DNA from: Leptotrichia shahii
GTDB lineage: Bacteria; Fusobacteriota; Fusobacteriia; Fusobacteriales; Leptotrichiaceae
Reading direction: 5' to 3'
Length of the DNA stretch: 64,000 nucleotides
NCBI RefSeq assembly: GCF_008327825.1
Contig: NZ_AP019827.1
Span: forward strand, 124,001 to 188,000
Shown: in pieces, positions 1-8,324 of the stretch
Layout of the letters: every line of letters starts with the position of its first letter
Position numbering within the stretch: position 1 is the stretch's first letter
Program-made: the position numbers and the translations under genes
The notes under the pieces: model-generated
What the model saw: the letters and a program-made list of their open reading frames with translations, nothing else
Databases searched by the model: none
Told to the model about the DNA's origin: nothing

Positions 1-3000
1 GATTTTGTTATAAAAGAGTTAGAATTTTGGAATATTACTAAAAGAATTGAAAAAGTAAAAAAAGTTAATAATGAATTTCTTGAAAAGAGAAGAAATAGAA
101 CATATATAAAATCTTATGTACTATTAGATAAGCACGAAAAATTTAAAATAGAAAGAGAAAATAAAAAAGATAAAATTGTAAAATTTTTTGTAGAAAATAT
201 AAAAAATAATAGTATAAAAGAAAAAATAGAAAAAATTTTAGCAGAATTTAAAATAGATGAATTAATAAAAAAATTAGAAAAAGAACTAAAAAAAGGAAAT
301 TGTGATACAGAAATTTTTGGAATATTTAAAAAACATTATAAAGTTAATTTTGATTCGAAAAAATTTTCAAAGAAATCTGATGAAGAAAAAGAACTATATA
401 AAATCATATATCGATATTTGAAAGGAAGAATTGAAAAAATATTGGTAAATGAACAAAAAGTCAGATTAAAGAAAATGGAAAAAATAGAAATAGAAAAAAT
501 TTTAAATGAAAGTATATTATCTGAAAAAATTTTAAAAAGAGTTAAGCAATATACGTTAGAGCATATTATGTATTTAGGGAAATTAAGACATAATGATATA
601 GATATGACAACAGTAAATACTGATGATTTTTCTAGACTTCACGCTAAAGAGGAATTGGATTTAGAATTGATTACTTTTTTTGCTTCTACCAATATGGAAT
701 TAAATAAGATTTTTTCTAGAGAAAATATAAATAATGATGAAAATATAGATTTCTTTGGAGGAGATCGAGAAAAAAATTACGTACTTGATAAAAAAATTTT
801 AAATTCAAAAATAAAAATAATAAGAGACTTAGATTTTATAGATAATAAAAATAACATTACAAATAATTTTATTAGGAAATTTACAAAGATAGGAACAAAT
901 GAAAGAAACAGGATATTACATGCGATTAGCAAGGAAAGAGATTTACAAGGAACGCAAGATGACTATAATAAAGTCATAAATATAATTCAAAATTTAAAAA
1001 TATCAGATGAAGAAGTGTCAAAAGCATTAAATTTAGATGTAGTATTTAAAGATAAAAAAAATATAATTACTAAAATAAATGATATTAAAATTTCAGAAGA
1101 AAATAATAATGATATTAAATATTTACCATCCTTTTCTAAAGTACTTCCTGAAATATTAAATTTATATAGGAATAATCCTAAGAATGAACCATTTGATACT
1201 ATAGAAACAGAAAAAATAGTATTAAATGCTTTAATATATGTGAATAAAGAATTGTATAAGAAATTAATTTTAGAAGATGATTTAGAAGAAAATGAAAGTA
1301 AGAATATATTTTTACAAGAATTAAAGAAAACTTTAGGAAACATTGATGAAATAGATGAAAATATTATAGAAAATTATTATAAAAATGCTCAGATTTCTGC
1401 TTCAAAAGGTAATAATAAAGCTATTAAAAAATATCAGAAAAAAGTAATAGAATGTTATATTGGATATTTGAGAAAAAATTATGAGGAACTTTTTGATTTT
1501 TCAGATTTTAAAATGAATATTCAAGAAATTAAGAAACAAATAAAAGACATTAATGATAATAAAACTTACGAAAGAATAACTGTAAAGACTAGTGATAAAA
1601 CTATAGTAATAAATGATGATTTTGAATATATAATTTCAATATTTGCACTGTTAAATAGTAATGCGGTTATAAATAAAATTAGAAATAGATTTTTTGCAAC
1701 ATCAGTTTGGTTAAATACTTCAGAATATCAAAATATTATAGATATTTTAGATGAAATAATGCAATTAAATACTTTGAGAAATGAATGTATAACTGAAAAT
1801 TGGAATCTTAATTTAGAAGAATTTATTCAAAAAATGAAAGAGATAGAAAAAGACTTTGATGATTTTAAAATACAAACTAAAAAAGAAATTTTTAATAATT
1901 ATTATGAGGATATAAAAAATAATATATTAACTGAATTTAAAGATGATATTAATGGTTGTGATGTTTTAGAGAAAAAATTAGAAAAAATTGTAATTTTTGA
2001 TGATGAAACTAAATTTGAGATAGATAAAAAATCGAATATATTACAAGATGAACAAAGAAAGTTATCAAACATAAATAAAAAGGATTTGAAAAAAAAGGTT
2101 GATCAGTATATAAAAGATAAAGATCAGGAAATAAAGAGTAAAATATTGTGTAGAATAATATTTAATTCTGATTTTTTAAAAAAATACAAAAAAGAAATAG
2201 ATAATTTAATAGAAGATATGGAATCAGAGAATGAAAATAAATTTCAAGAAATATATTATCCTAAAGAACGTAAGAATGAATTATATATTTATAAAAAGAA
2301 TTTATTTTTAAATATTGGAAATCCAAATTTTGATAAAATTTATGGATTAATTTCAAATGATATTAAAATGGCTGATGCAAAATTTTTATTTAATATTGAT
2401 GGTAAAAATATTAGAAAAAATAAAATATCTGAAATTGATGCAATATTGAAAAATCTAAATGATAAACTAAATGGATATTCTAAAGAATACAAAGAGAAGT
2501 ATATAAAAAAATTGAAAGAAAATGATGACTTTTTTGCAAAAAATATACAAAATAAAAACTATAAATCATTTGAAAAAGATTATAATAGAGTTTCTGAATA
2601 CAAAAAAATTAGAGATTTGGTAGAATTTAATTATTTGAATAAAATAGAAAGTTATTTGATAGATATAAATTGGAAACTTGCTATTCAAATGGCTAGATTT
2701 GAAAGAGATATGCACTATATTGTAAATGGGCTAAGAGAATTAGGAATTATTAAGTTAAGTGGCTACAATACTGGAATAAGTAGAGCTTATCCTAAGCGTA
2801 ATGGATCTGATGGCTTTTATACAACAACAGCATACTATAAATTTTTTGATGAAGAATCTTATAAAAAATTTGAGAAAATATGTTATGGATTTGGAATTGA
2901 TTTGTCTGAAAATTCTGAAATTAATAAGCCGGAAAATGAAAGTATTAGAAACTATATTTCACATTTCTATATTGTAAGAAATCCGTTTGCTGATTACAGT

Positions 3001-3285
3001 ATTGCAGAACAAATTGATAGAGTTTCTAATTTATTATCATATAGTACACGTTATAATAATTCAACTTATGCAAGTGTATTTGAAGTATTTAAAAAAGATG
3101 TGAATTTAGATTATGATGAATTAAAGAAAAAATTTAAACTTATCGGTAATAATGATATACTTGAAAGATTAATGAAACCTAAAAAAGTTTCTGTTTTAGA
3201 ATTAGAAAGTTATAATTCTGATTATATTAAAAACTTGATAATAGAACTTTTAACAAAAATAGAAAATACGAATGATACGTTATAA
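1..3285 (+). CDS. cas13a: CRISPR-associated RNA-guided RNase Cas13a (C2c2), N-terminus cut off by the window edge
   Basis: Effector of a type VI-A system: it processes its own pre-crRNA and, once a crRNA pairs with target RNA, cuts RNA with two HEPN domains. The frame is open from base 1, so 1094 C-terminal residues are visible and the start lies outside. HEPN1 shows RNRILH at visible residues 302-307 (nt 904-921). HEPN2 shows RNYISH at 983-988 (nt 2947-2964). With 295 residues missing, as in the known 1389-residue L. shahii protein, these become R597/H602 and R1278/H1283, the published catalytic residues. The rest is lysine-rich and helical, with Helical-2 and linker regions between the HEPN domains. 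An internal ATG-like start near 418 is not the real start because the frame continues upstream. cas1 follows directly. The identification is by recognition from memory, without a search. Confidence 0.97.
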   Translation, partial: DFVIKELEFWNITKRIEKVKKVNNEFLEKRRNRTYIKSYVLLDKHEKFKIERENKKDKIVKFFVENIKNNSIKEKIEKILAEFKIDELIKKLEKELKKGNCDTEIFGIFKKHYKVNFDSKKFSKKSDEEKELYKIIYRYLKGRIEKILVNEQKVRLKKMEKIEIEKILNESILSEKILKRVKQYTLEHIMYLGKLRHNDIDMTTVNTDDFSRLHAKEELDLELITFFASTNMELNKIFSRENINNDENIDFFGGDREKNYVLDKKILNSKIKIIRDLDFIDNKNNITNNFIRKFTKIGTNERNRILHAISKERDLQGTQDDYNKVINIIQNLKISDEEVSKALNLDVVFKDKKNIITKINDIKISEENNNDIKYLPSFSKVLPEILNLYRNNPKNEPFDTIETEKIVLNALIYVNKELYKKLILEDDLEENESKNIFLQELKKTLGNIDEIDENIIENYYKNAQISASKGNNKAIKKYQKKVIECYIGYLRKNYEELFDFSDFKMNIQEIKKQIKDINDNKTYERITVKTSDKTIVINDDFEYIISIFALLNSNAVINKIRNRFFATSVWLNTSEYQNIIDILDEIMQLNTLRNECITENWNLNLEEFIQKMKEIEKDFDDFKIQTKKEIFNNYYEDIKNNILTEFKDDINGCDVLEKKLEKIVIFDDETKFEIDKKSNILQDEQRKLSNINKKDLKKKVDQYIKDKDQEIKSKILCRIIFNSDFLKKYKKEIDNLIEDMESENENKFQEIYYPKERKNELYIYKKNLFLNIGNPNFDKIYGLISNDIKMADAKFLFNIDGKNIRKNKISEIDAILKNLNDKLNGYSKEYKEKYIKKLKENDDFFAKNIQNKNYKSFEKDYNRVSEYKKIRDLVEFNYLNKIESYLIDINWKLAIQMARFERDMHYIVNGLRELGIIKLSGYNTGISRAYPKRNGSDGFYTTTAYYKFFDEESYKKFEKICYGFGIDLSENSEINKPENESIRNYISHFYIVRNPFADYSIAEQIDRVSNLLSYSTRYNNSTYASVFEVFKKDVNLDYDELKKKFKLIGNNDILERLMKPKKVSVLELESYNSDYIKNLIIELLTKIENTNDTL

Positions 3286-3314
3286 GAATGAAATTTATAA
3301 GGAGTATGATTAAA

Positions 3315-4229
3315 ATGCCCAATATAATTCACATAACAAGGGCTGATGATTTGTCAATATCGAATAATCAGCTTATAATGGTTGATGAAGACAATAATGA
3401 TGAGAAAAATAAGATTTCTTTGAATGATATATCTGCGATAGTTATTGAAAACTGCTATTGTAAGATTAGTGCGATTTTGCAGTTGAGGCTGGTGGAAAAT
3501 AACATTCCGATTATTATTTGCAACGAGAAACATCAGCCTGAAATTCATTCGCTGGGATTATTTAATCATTTTCAAGTGACTTTACGAATAAATGAGCAGA
3601 TTGAGTGGGAAAAAGAGAAAAAGGAAAAATTGTGGAGCAGGATAGTGGAGAATAAGATTGAAAATCAAAGAGCATTGTTAGAGTATCTTGAAAAAAGTGA
3701 TATTTCCATTGAAAGACTGAAAACATATAAGGAAAACTTGAAAAAAGATGATGCGAGTGCAGAACATCAGGAAGCAATAGCTTCAAGGATATATTTTCAG
3801 GAATTGTATAGTAATAGTTTTAAAAGATTTGATGAAGATGGAGTGAATTCTGCACTTAATTATGGATATATGATTTTAAGAGCTATAATATCATCAAAGA
3901 TTGTAGCAAAAGGATTTCATCCAAGTTTAGGATTACATCATAAGTCACAGTTTAATGCCTATAATTTTTCTGATGATATAATAGAGGTTTTTCGTCCTAT
4001 GGTGGATTATCTTGTTTATATGTACAAGGATATTTTGAATGAAGTGAAATTAAGTAAGGAAATAAGGCAAAAAATACTTCTTGTAGCACAGCAGAAGGTA
4101 TTATTTAACAATAAGAAATATGATTTTTTCCAAGCGGTAGACTATTATTTGGATAGTATACGAAATTATTTTGTAAAAGATGAAGAAGTGATAATTCCGA
4201 CATTGAGCGTGATGGACTATGAGTATTGA
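3315..4229 (+). CDS. cas1: CRISPR-associated endonuclease Cas1
   Basis: Integrase subunit that, with Cas2, inserts new spacers at the leader end of the array. The 304-residue protein has the Cas1 fold order: a beta-rich N-terminus, then a helical catalytic part. Likely metal ligands are E153 (in EAIASRIYF), H208 (in the GLHH segment) and E224 (in DIIEVFRP). This type II-like arrangement is known for VI-A loci. I chose ATG 3315 because AAGGAG at 3299-3304 precedes it; an in-frame ATG at 3288, three bases after the cas13a stop, lacks a ribosome binding site but cannot be excluded. The end overlaps cas2 by 11 nt, so cas13a, cas1 and cas2 form one operon. Confidence 0.95.
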   Translation: MPNIIHITRADDLSISNNQLIMVDEDNNDEKNKISLNDISAIVIENCYCKISAILQLRLVENNIPIIICNEKHQPEIHSLGLFNHFQVTLRINEQIEWEKEKKEKLWSRIVENKIENQRALLEYLEKSDISIERLKTYKENLKKDDASAEHQEAIASRIYFQELYSNSFKRFDEDGVNSALNYGYMILRAIISSKIVAKGFHPSLGLHHKSQFNAYNFSDDIIEVFRPMVDYLVYMYKDILNEVKLSKEIRQKILLVAQQKVLFNNKKYDFFQAVDYYLDSIRNYFVKDEEVIIPTLSVMDYEY

Positions 4230-4536
4230 GTATTTTGGTCTGCTTATGTATGATTTTCCTATGCAGACAGATGTTGAGAGATTTGAATATAGGACTTTTA
4301 GGAAAAAATTGATAGAAAAGGGATATTATCAGCTTCAAAAATCGGTATATATAATGAGGTCGAAAACAAAAGAAAAAATCGAACTGGCAGAAAAACAGTT
4401 ATCAATGCTCGCTCCAGAAAATTCATCAATCCGTTCCATTATCCTGACAGAAGATCAGTTTCAAAAAATGAAGGTACTTGCAGGAGAAGTGACAATGGGA
4501 GAAAAAATTTCACAAAACAAAATATTGGAATTTTGA
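4219..4536 (+). CDS. cas2: CRISPR-associated protein Cas2
   Basis: Small structural partner of Cas1 in the adaptation complex, 105 residues, the usual Cas2 size. The first strand contains LLMYDFP with the conserved Asp of the ferredoxin-like fold. The next helix (about residues 22-34) is followed by a basic stretch and the LQKSVYIM strand typical of the family. The start overlaps the end of cas1 by 11 nt, which suggests translational coupling. The array leader begins immediately after the stop codon, the standard order of an adaptation module next to its array. Confidence 0.94.
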   Translation: MSIEYFGLLMYDFPMQTDVERFEYRTFRKKLIEKGYYQLQKSVYIMRSKTKEKIELAEKQLSMLAPENSSIRSIILTEDQFQKMKVLAGEVTMGEKISQNKILEF

Positions 4537-4675
4537 AAAATCAAAAAATATGGTATAATAGTATAGGGTGGTTCTATATTATTAATAAAGAGAAAAATAG
4601 GATTGAAAGTATTGAAAATAAAGACAAAATAGAAAAATTAGAAATAAATATCTCATCAGCAAGAAATTAGGATGG
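4533..4675 (+). promoter_or_regulatory. Leader and promoter of the type VI-A array
   Basis: TTGAAA at 4533-4538, overlapping the cas2 stop, and TATAAT at 4554-4559 within TGGTATAAT (extended -10) are 15 nt apart. The predicted start near 4566 would give about 110 nt of A-rich leader RNA before the first repeat. The direction agrees with the repeat orientation and with the degenerate repeat lying at the far end. Transcription start is inferred, not shown. Confidence 0.7.
4566..4579 (+). other. Anti-repeat-like segment in the array leader
   Basis: GGGTGGTTCTATAT is the reverse complement of repeat positions 2-14 (ATATAGACCACCC) with one extra T. It begins at the predicted start of the leader transcript. 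In RNA it could pair with the 5' part of any repeat, across the region where Cas13a trims pre-crRNA. Cas13a is known to need no tracrRNA, so function, if any, would be something else. A 13-nt match could also be a relic. Confidence 0.45.
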
Positions 4676-5036
4676 GATATAGACCACCCCAATATCGAAG
4701 GGGACTAAAACTAGATTGCTGTTCTACCAAGTAATCCATATTGATATAGACCACCCCAATATCGAAGGGGACTAAAACTAGATTGCTGTTCTACCAAGTA
4801 ATCCATATTGATATAGACCACCCCAATATCAAAGGGGACTAAAACTGATAACTAAAGGGGAAAAGGTAAAAATGAGGATATAGACCACCCCAATATCGAA
4901 GGGGACTAAAACGACAAATCTATCTGAATAAACTCTTCTTTTTCGATATAGACCACCCCAATATCGAAGGGGACTAAAACTCTAAAGAATTATCTATTCT
5001 GTCTTTTAAATTGATATAGACCACCCCAATATCGAA
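4676..5036 (+). CRISPR. Type VI-A CRISPR array, 36-nt repeat, 6 repeats and 5 spacers
   Basis: Repeats lie at 4676-4711, 4743-4778, 4810-4845, 4877-4912, 4945-4980 and 5013-5036. The unit is 36 nt, starts GATATAGACCACCCC and ends GGGGACTAAAAC; the CCCC/GGGG arms form the crRNA hairpin known for L. shahii Cas13a. The third repeat has a G-to-A change in the loop. The last repeat keeps only its first 24 nt, marking the leader-distal end. Spacers are 31-32 nt. The first two (4712-4742, 4779-4809) are identical, so there are four distinct spacers. No spacer matches another part of this window by eye. Confidence 0.97.
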
Positions 5037-5062
5037 AAGTGATATTTAATAAAAATAACTTC

Positions 5063-5099
5063 TGAGTGAGAATAAAATTTCAATTCTTGCTCATTTTTT
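5063..5099 (+). terminator. Rho-independent terminator after the type VI-A array
   Basis: TGAGTGAGAAT at 5063-5073 pairs with ATTCTTGCTCA at 5083-5093 (11 bp, two G-U pairs), followed by six T. It would end the pre-crRNA transcript and shield thrS from it. Confidence 0.75.
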
Positions 5100-5169
5100 A
5101 TTGTTTTTTGAATATGGTTGCTTGGTTGTTCTGAAACGAAAATTTTTGGAGATGTTTTAAATTTTTAGG

Positions 5170-5198
5170 TTGAAAAAAAATAAGAATTATACTATAAT
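5170..5198 (+). promoter_or_regulatory. Promoter of thrS
   Basis: TTGAAA at 5170-5175, 17 nt, TATAAT at 5193-5198. Close to consensus and the only strong promoter between the array terminator and thrS. Confidence 0.75.
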
Positions 5199-5212
5199 AA
5201 ATAATTATGCGA

Positions 5213-5232
5213 TTAGGCTAACTAGAGCCTAA
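5213..5232 (+). promoter_or_regulatory. Leader hairpin before thrS, possible attenuator
   Basis: TTAGGCT (5213-5219) and AGCCTAA (5226-5232) form a 7-bp stem with a 6-nt loop, followed by TTTTATTT. It begins about 8 nt after the predicted transcription start. It may be an early attenuator or a translational control site; no T-box consensus was recognised in this short leader. Confidence 0.4.
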
Positions 5233-5266
5233 TTTTATTTGAAAAAGATAGAAAGAAGGAATTGAA

Positions 5267-7177
5267 ATGATAGAAATGATTTTGCCTGATGGTAGTAAAA
5301 GACAGTTGGAAAATCCGATGACTGTTGTGGAGTTTGCAAAAAGTATTGGGAGCAGTCTTGGGAAGGCAACCGTTGGGGCGGTAATTGACGGTGTGCAAGT
5401 TGACTCATCTTATGTTATTGATAAATCTGGAGAAATTGAAATAATTACTAATACAAGTGAAAAGGGAATTGAAATTATAAGACATAGTGCGGCTCACATA
5501 ATGGCTCAAGCTGTGCAAAGATTATTCCCAAATACAAAAGTTACAATAGGGCCTGTTATAGAAAATGGATTTTTCTATGACTTTGATCCCGAAAGACCTT
5601 TTACTGAAGAAGATTTGGAAAAAATTGAAAATGAAATGAAAAAAATAGTAAAAGAAAATTATCCTTTTGAAAGAAGTGAAATGAGTGCCGAAGAAGCTAA
5701 AAAATTCTTTGCTGAAAAAGGTGAAACTTATAAAGTTGAAATAATTGATGACTTGGGAGTTGACAAAGTTAGCATTTATAAACAGGGAGAATTTGTGGAT
5801 TTATGCCGTGGAACACATGTTCCGTCAACTGGATATCTAAAAGCGTTTAAATTAATGTCAACTGCTGGAGCTTACTGGCGTGGAGATTCAAACAATAAAA
5901 TGCTTCAAAGAATTTACGGAGTGGCTTTTGCAACTAAAAAAGAGCTGGATGACTATTTGACAATGATGGAAGAAGCTGAAAGAAGGGATCACAGAAAATT
6001 AGGAAAACAGCTTAACTTGTTTTTCTTGGATGAACATGGACCAGGATTCCCGTTCTTTATGCCAAAAGGTGTGGAATTGTTTAATAAATTACAGGAAATC
6101 TGGAGAGTTGAGCATAAAAAAAGAGGCTATCAGGAAATAAAGACTCCAATTATGCTGGATAAGGAATTATGGGAAATTTCTGGACACTGGTTCAATTACC
6201 GTGAAAATATGTACACATCAACAATTGATGAAAAAGAGTATGCAATAAAGCCTATGAACTGTCCGGGTTCAATAATTGCCTACAAGAATAATTTACATTC
6301 ATACAAGGATTTACCATTAAAATACGGAGAAATGGGGCTTGTTCATAGACACGAATTTAGTGGAGCTTTACACGGGCTTATGAGAGTTAGGGCATTTACA
6401 CAGGATGATGCTCACGTTTTCTGTACAAAAGAGCAAATTGAGGAACAAATTATCGAGATTATTGATTTATACGATAAATTCTATACTTTATTCGGATTTG
6501 AATATCATATTGAATTATCGACAAAACCTGATAAAGCAATTGGTTCAGATGAAATTTGGGAAATGGCGGAAGCTAATTTAAAATCAGCTTTGGAACACAA
6601 AGGAATTGATTACAAGTTAAATCCTGGAGATGGAGCATTTTACGGTCCAAAAATTGACTTTAAAATGAAAGATTCAATTGGAAGAATTTGGCAATGTGGA
6701 ACAATCCAGTTAGACTTCAATTTGCCACAAAGATTTGAAATGAGCTACATTGGTGCGGATGGAGAAAAACATGAACCAGTAATGATTCACCGTGCAATGT
6801 ACGGAAGTTTGGAAAGATTCCTTGGAATTTTGATTGAACATTATGCAGGAGCTTTCCCAACTTGGTTAGCGCCAGTTCAAGCAAGAATTTTAACAATTTC
6901 TGATGAACAAGTGCCTTTTGCAAAAGAAGTATTTGAAAAACTTCAAAATGCGGGAATTAGAGTTGAACTTGACACAAGAGTGGAAAAAATTGGATATAAA
7001 ATTAGGGAAGCAAATGGAGATCAAAAAATACCAGTTCAATTGATTATTGGTAAAAACGAAGTTGCAAATAATGAAGTAAATATGAGAAGGTTTGGTTCAC
7101 AAGAAAGCAAAAATGTGTCAGTTGATGAAATTTTAAATATTTTGGTGGAAGAATCAAAAGTTCCGTTTAAAAAGTAA
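5267..7177 (+). CDS. thrS: Threonine-tRNA ligase
   Basis: Class II synthetase that charges tRNA-Thr in the cytoplasm; 636 residues, the normal full length. Order: TGS domain (about 1-62), editing domain with H73-x3-H77 and C180-x3-H184, catalytic core with motif 1 around 260-290, motif 2 at RHEFSGALHG (361-370), motif 3 at GSLERFLG, then the anticodon-binding domain (about 535-636). Zinc ligands C332, H383 and the His of MIHRAMYG correspond to the E. coli C334, H385 and H511. AAGGA lies 5-9 nt before ATG 5267; a second Met at residue 4 is less likely. It is a single-gene unit after the CRISPR locus. Confidence 0.97.
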   Translation: MIEMILPDGSKRQLENPMTVVEFAKSIGSSLGKATVGAVIDGVQVDSSYVIDKSGEIEIITNTSEKGIEIIRHSAAHIMAQAVQRLFPNTKVTIGPVIENGFFYDFDPERPFTEEDLEKIENEMKKIVKENYPFERSEMSAEEAKKFFAEKGETYKVEIIDDLGVDKVSIYKQGEFVDLCRGTHVPSTGYLKAFKLMSTAGAYWRGDSNNKMLQRIYGVAFATKKELDDYLTMMEEAERRDHRKLGKQLNLFFLDEHGPGFPFFMPKGVELFNKLQEIWRVEHKKRGYQEIKTPIMLDKELWEISGHWFNYRENMYTSTIDEKEYAIKPMNCPGSIIAYKNNLHSYKDLPLKYGEMGLVHRHEFSGALHGLMRVRAFTQDDAHVFCTKEQIEEQIIEIIDLYDKFYTLFGFEYHIELSTKPDKAIGSDEIWEMAEANLKSALEHKGIDYKLNPGDGAFYGPKIDFKMKDSIGRIWQCGTIQLDFNLPQRFEMSYIGADGEKHEPVMIHRAMYGSLERFLGILIEHYAGAFPTWLAPVQARILTISDEQVPFAKEVFEKLQNAGIRVELDTRVEKIGYKIREANGDQKIPVQLIIGKNEVANNEVNMRRFGSQESKNVSVDEILNILVEESKVPFKK

Positions 7178-7463
7178 GTTTGAATTTTGAATTATAATTA
7201 AATAATTAATATTAAAAATTAGAAATATTTATCTATTTAGTAACAAGAGGCTTTGTACCATTGATAAATATGGATTTTTAAAAATAAAATATAATGTAAG
7301 AGATTTTACAGATAAAAAAAAGCCTTTAAAAAAAATACAGTGGTATTATACTATGATAGTTTGGATATAAATTTTGGTTTAAATTCTATAGAATTAAAAA
7401 TTGATTCAAATTATTTTAGATAAATAATTTAATAAAAAAGTTTATAAATGAGAGGTGATTTTT
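7178..7463. other. Intergenic region before the Bax-inhibitor-like gene
   Basis: A+T-rich, no gene seen. A stretch near 7230-7260 (AACAAGAGGCTTTG) weakly resembles the palindromic core of the dispersed repeats described elsewhere. TATACT around 7346 could be a -10 box, but no convincing -35 was found. AGAGGTGAT before 7464 is the ribosome binding site of the next gene. Confidence 0.4.
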
Positions 7464-8231
7464 ATGAAAAACGATTATGACGAATTGGAAACTTATAATC
7501 ATAATAACGATAGTTATAATGAATATGGTGGACAAGCAAGAATGACTTACGATGATTTAAACAGAGTTGTAAGTTCAAAAGTCCGTGGGAGTATGCTTTG
7601 GATGGTATTAGGACTTCTTGTAACAGGGATTACAGGTTATACGGTGTATGCAGGATTAGCTTCAGGCAATCCAATTGCGTACGGAATTTTAAAAATGTAT
7701 TGGCTGTTTGCTGCTTTGGAAATAGCTCTGGTATTTGGATTTACTGCATTGGTTTATAAAGCTAATTCAAGTACATTAAGACTTATATTTCTTGTATATT
7801 CATTTTTAAATGGATTGACATTTTCAGCTCTTGGAATTGTTTATGCTCCTGAAATTATAGTTTCAGCATTTTTAGGAACATTTGTATTATTTGCAGTTTT
7901 GGCAGTTTATGGATATTTGACTAGAGAAAATTTGACAAAGTTTACACCAATTTTATTCGCTGGATTGATTGCAATTATTTTAGTAAGCATAATAAATATC
8001 TTTTTGCAAAATAGTGGAGTTGACTTGTTTATATCAATAATTGGAGTAATTATATTTACAATTTTTATTGCAGTTGATGTAAATAGAATAAGAAACAGCA
8101 TCATAGCTTACGCAGTTCAAGAAGATTCAGAAATTTTAAATAAAATAGAAATAGTCGGTGCGTTAAATTTATATTTAGACTTTGTAAATTTGTTTATTTA
8201 TATTTTAAGACTTTTAGGAAGAAGAAGATAA
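7464..8231 (+). CDS. Bax inhibitor-1/YccA family membrane protein
   Basis: Integral membrane protein of the TMBIM/YccA family (255 residues). After a hydrophilic N-terminus rich in Asn and Tyr (about 1-45) come about seven hydrophobic segments, with the family-typical YSFLNGLTFSALG region in the middle and AVDVNRIRNSI before the last segments. Family members are proposed to act as pH-sensitive calcium leak channels or to modulate the FtsH protease; the role here is not shown. A GTG at 7455 lies inside the ribosome binding site AGAGGTG, so ATG 7464 is the better start. A terminator follows at 8261-8300, then a shorter relative. Confidence 0.88.
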   Translation: MKNDYDELETYNHNNDSYNEYGGQARMTYDDLNRVVSSKVRGSMLWMVLGLLVTGITGYTVYAGLASGNPIAYGILKMYWLFAALEIALVFGFTALVYKANSSTLRLIFLVYSFLNGLTFSALGIVYAPEIIVSAFLGTFVLFAVLAVYGYLTRENLTKFTPILFAGLIAIILVSIINIFLQNSGVDLFISIIGVIIFTIFIAVDVNRIRNSIIAYAVQEDSEILNKIEIVGALNLYLDFVNLFIYILRLLGRRR

Positions 8232-8260
8232 ATTATATTTTAAAATATTTATGTAAAAAA

Positions 8261-8300
8261 TGCTTTAAAGTCGGAGTTTTTCTGATTTTAAAGCAATTTT
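8261..8300 (+). terminator. Terminator after the Bax-inhibitor-like gene
   Basis: TGCTTTAAAG (from 8261) pairs with TTTAAAGCA (ending 8295) through an inner imperfect stem, followed by ATTTT. Confidence 0.7.
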
Positions 8301-8324
8301 ACTTTTTTAGAAAGTGAGAAAGTT

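Noticed and set aside
4537-4675. tracrRNA for the Cas13a system
   Set aside because: The leader has only a 13-nt anti-repeat and Cas13a is known to work with crRNA alone; recorded as an anti-repeat instead.
7200-7275. Further family 1 repeat copy before the Bax-inhibitor-like gene
   Set aside because: Only a short AACAAGAGGCTTTG resemblance, no ends found; too weak to call.
7455-7463. GTG start for the Bax-inhibitor-like gene
   Set aside because: The GTG lies within the Shine-Dalgarno sequence of the ATG at 7464.
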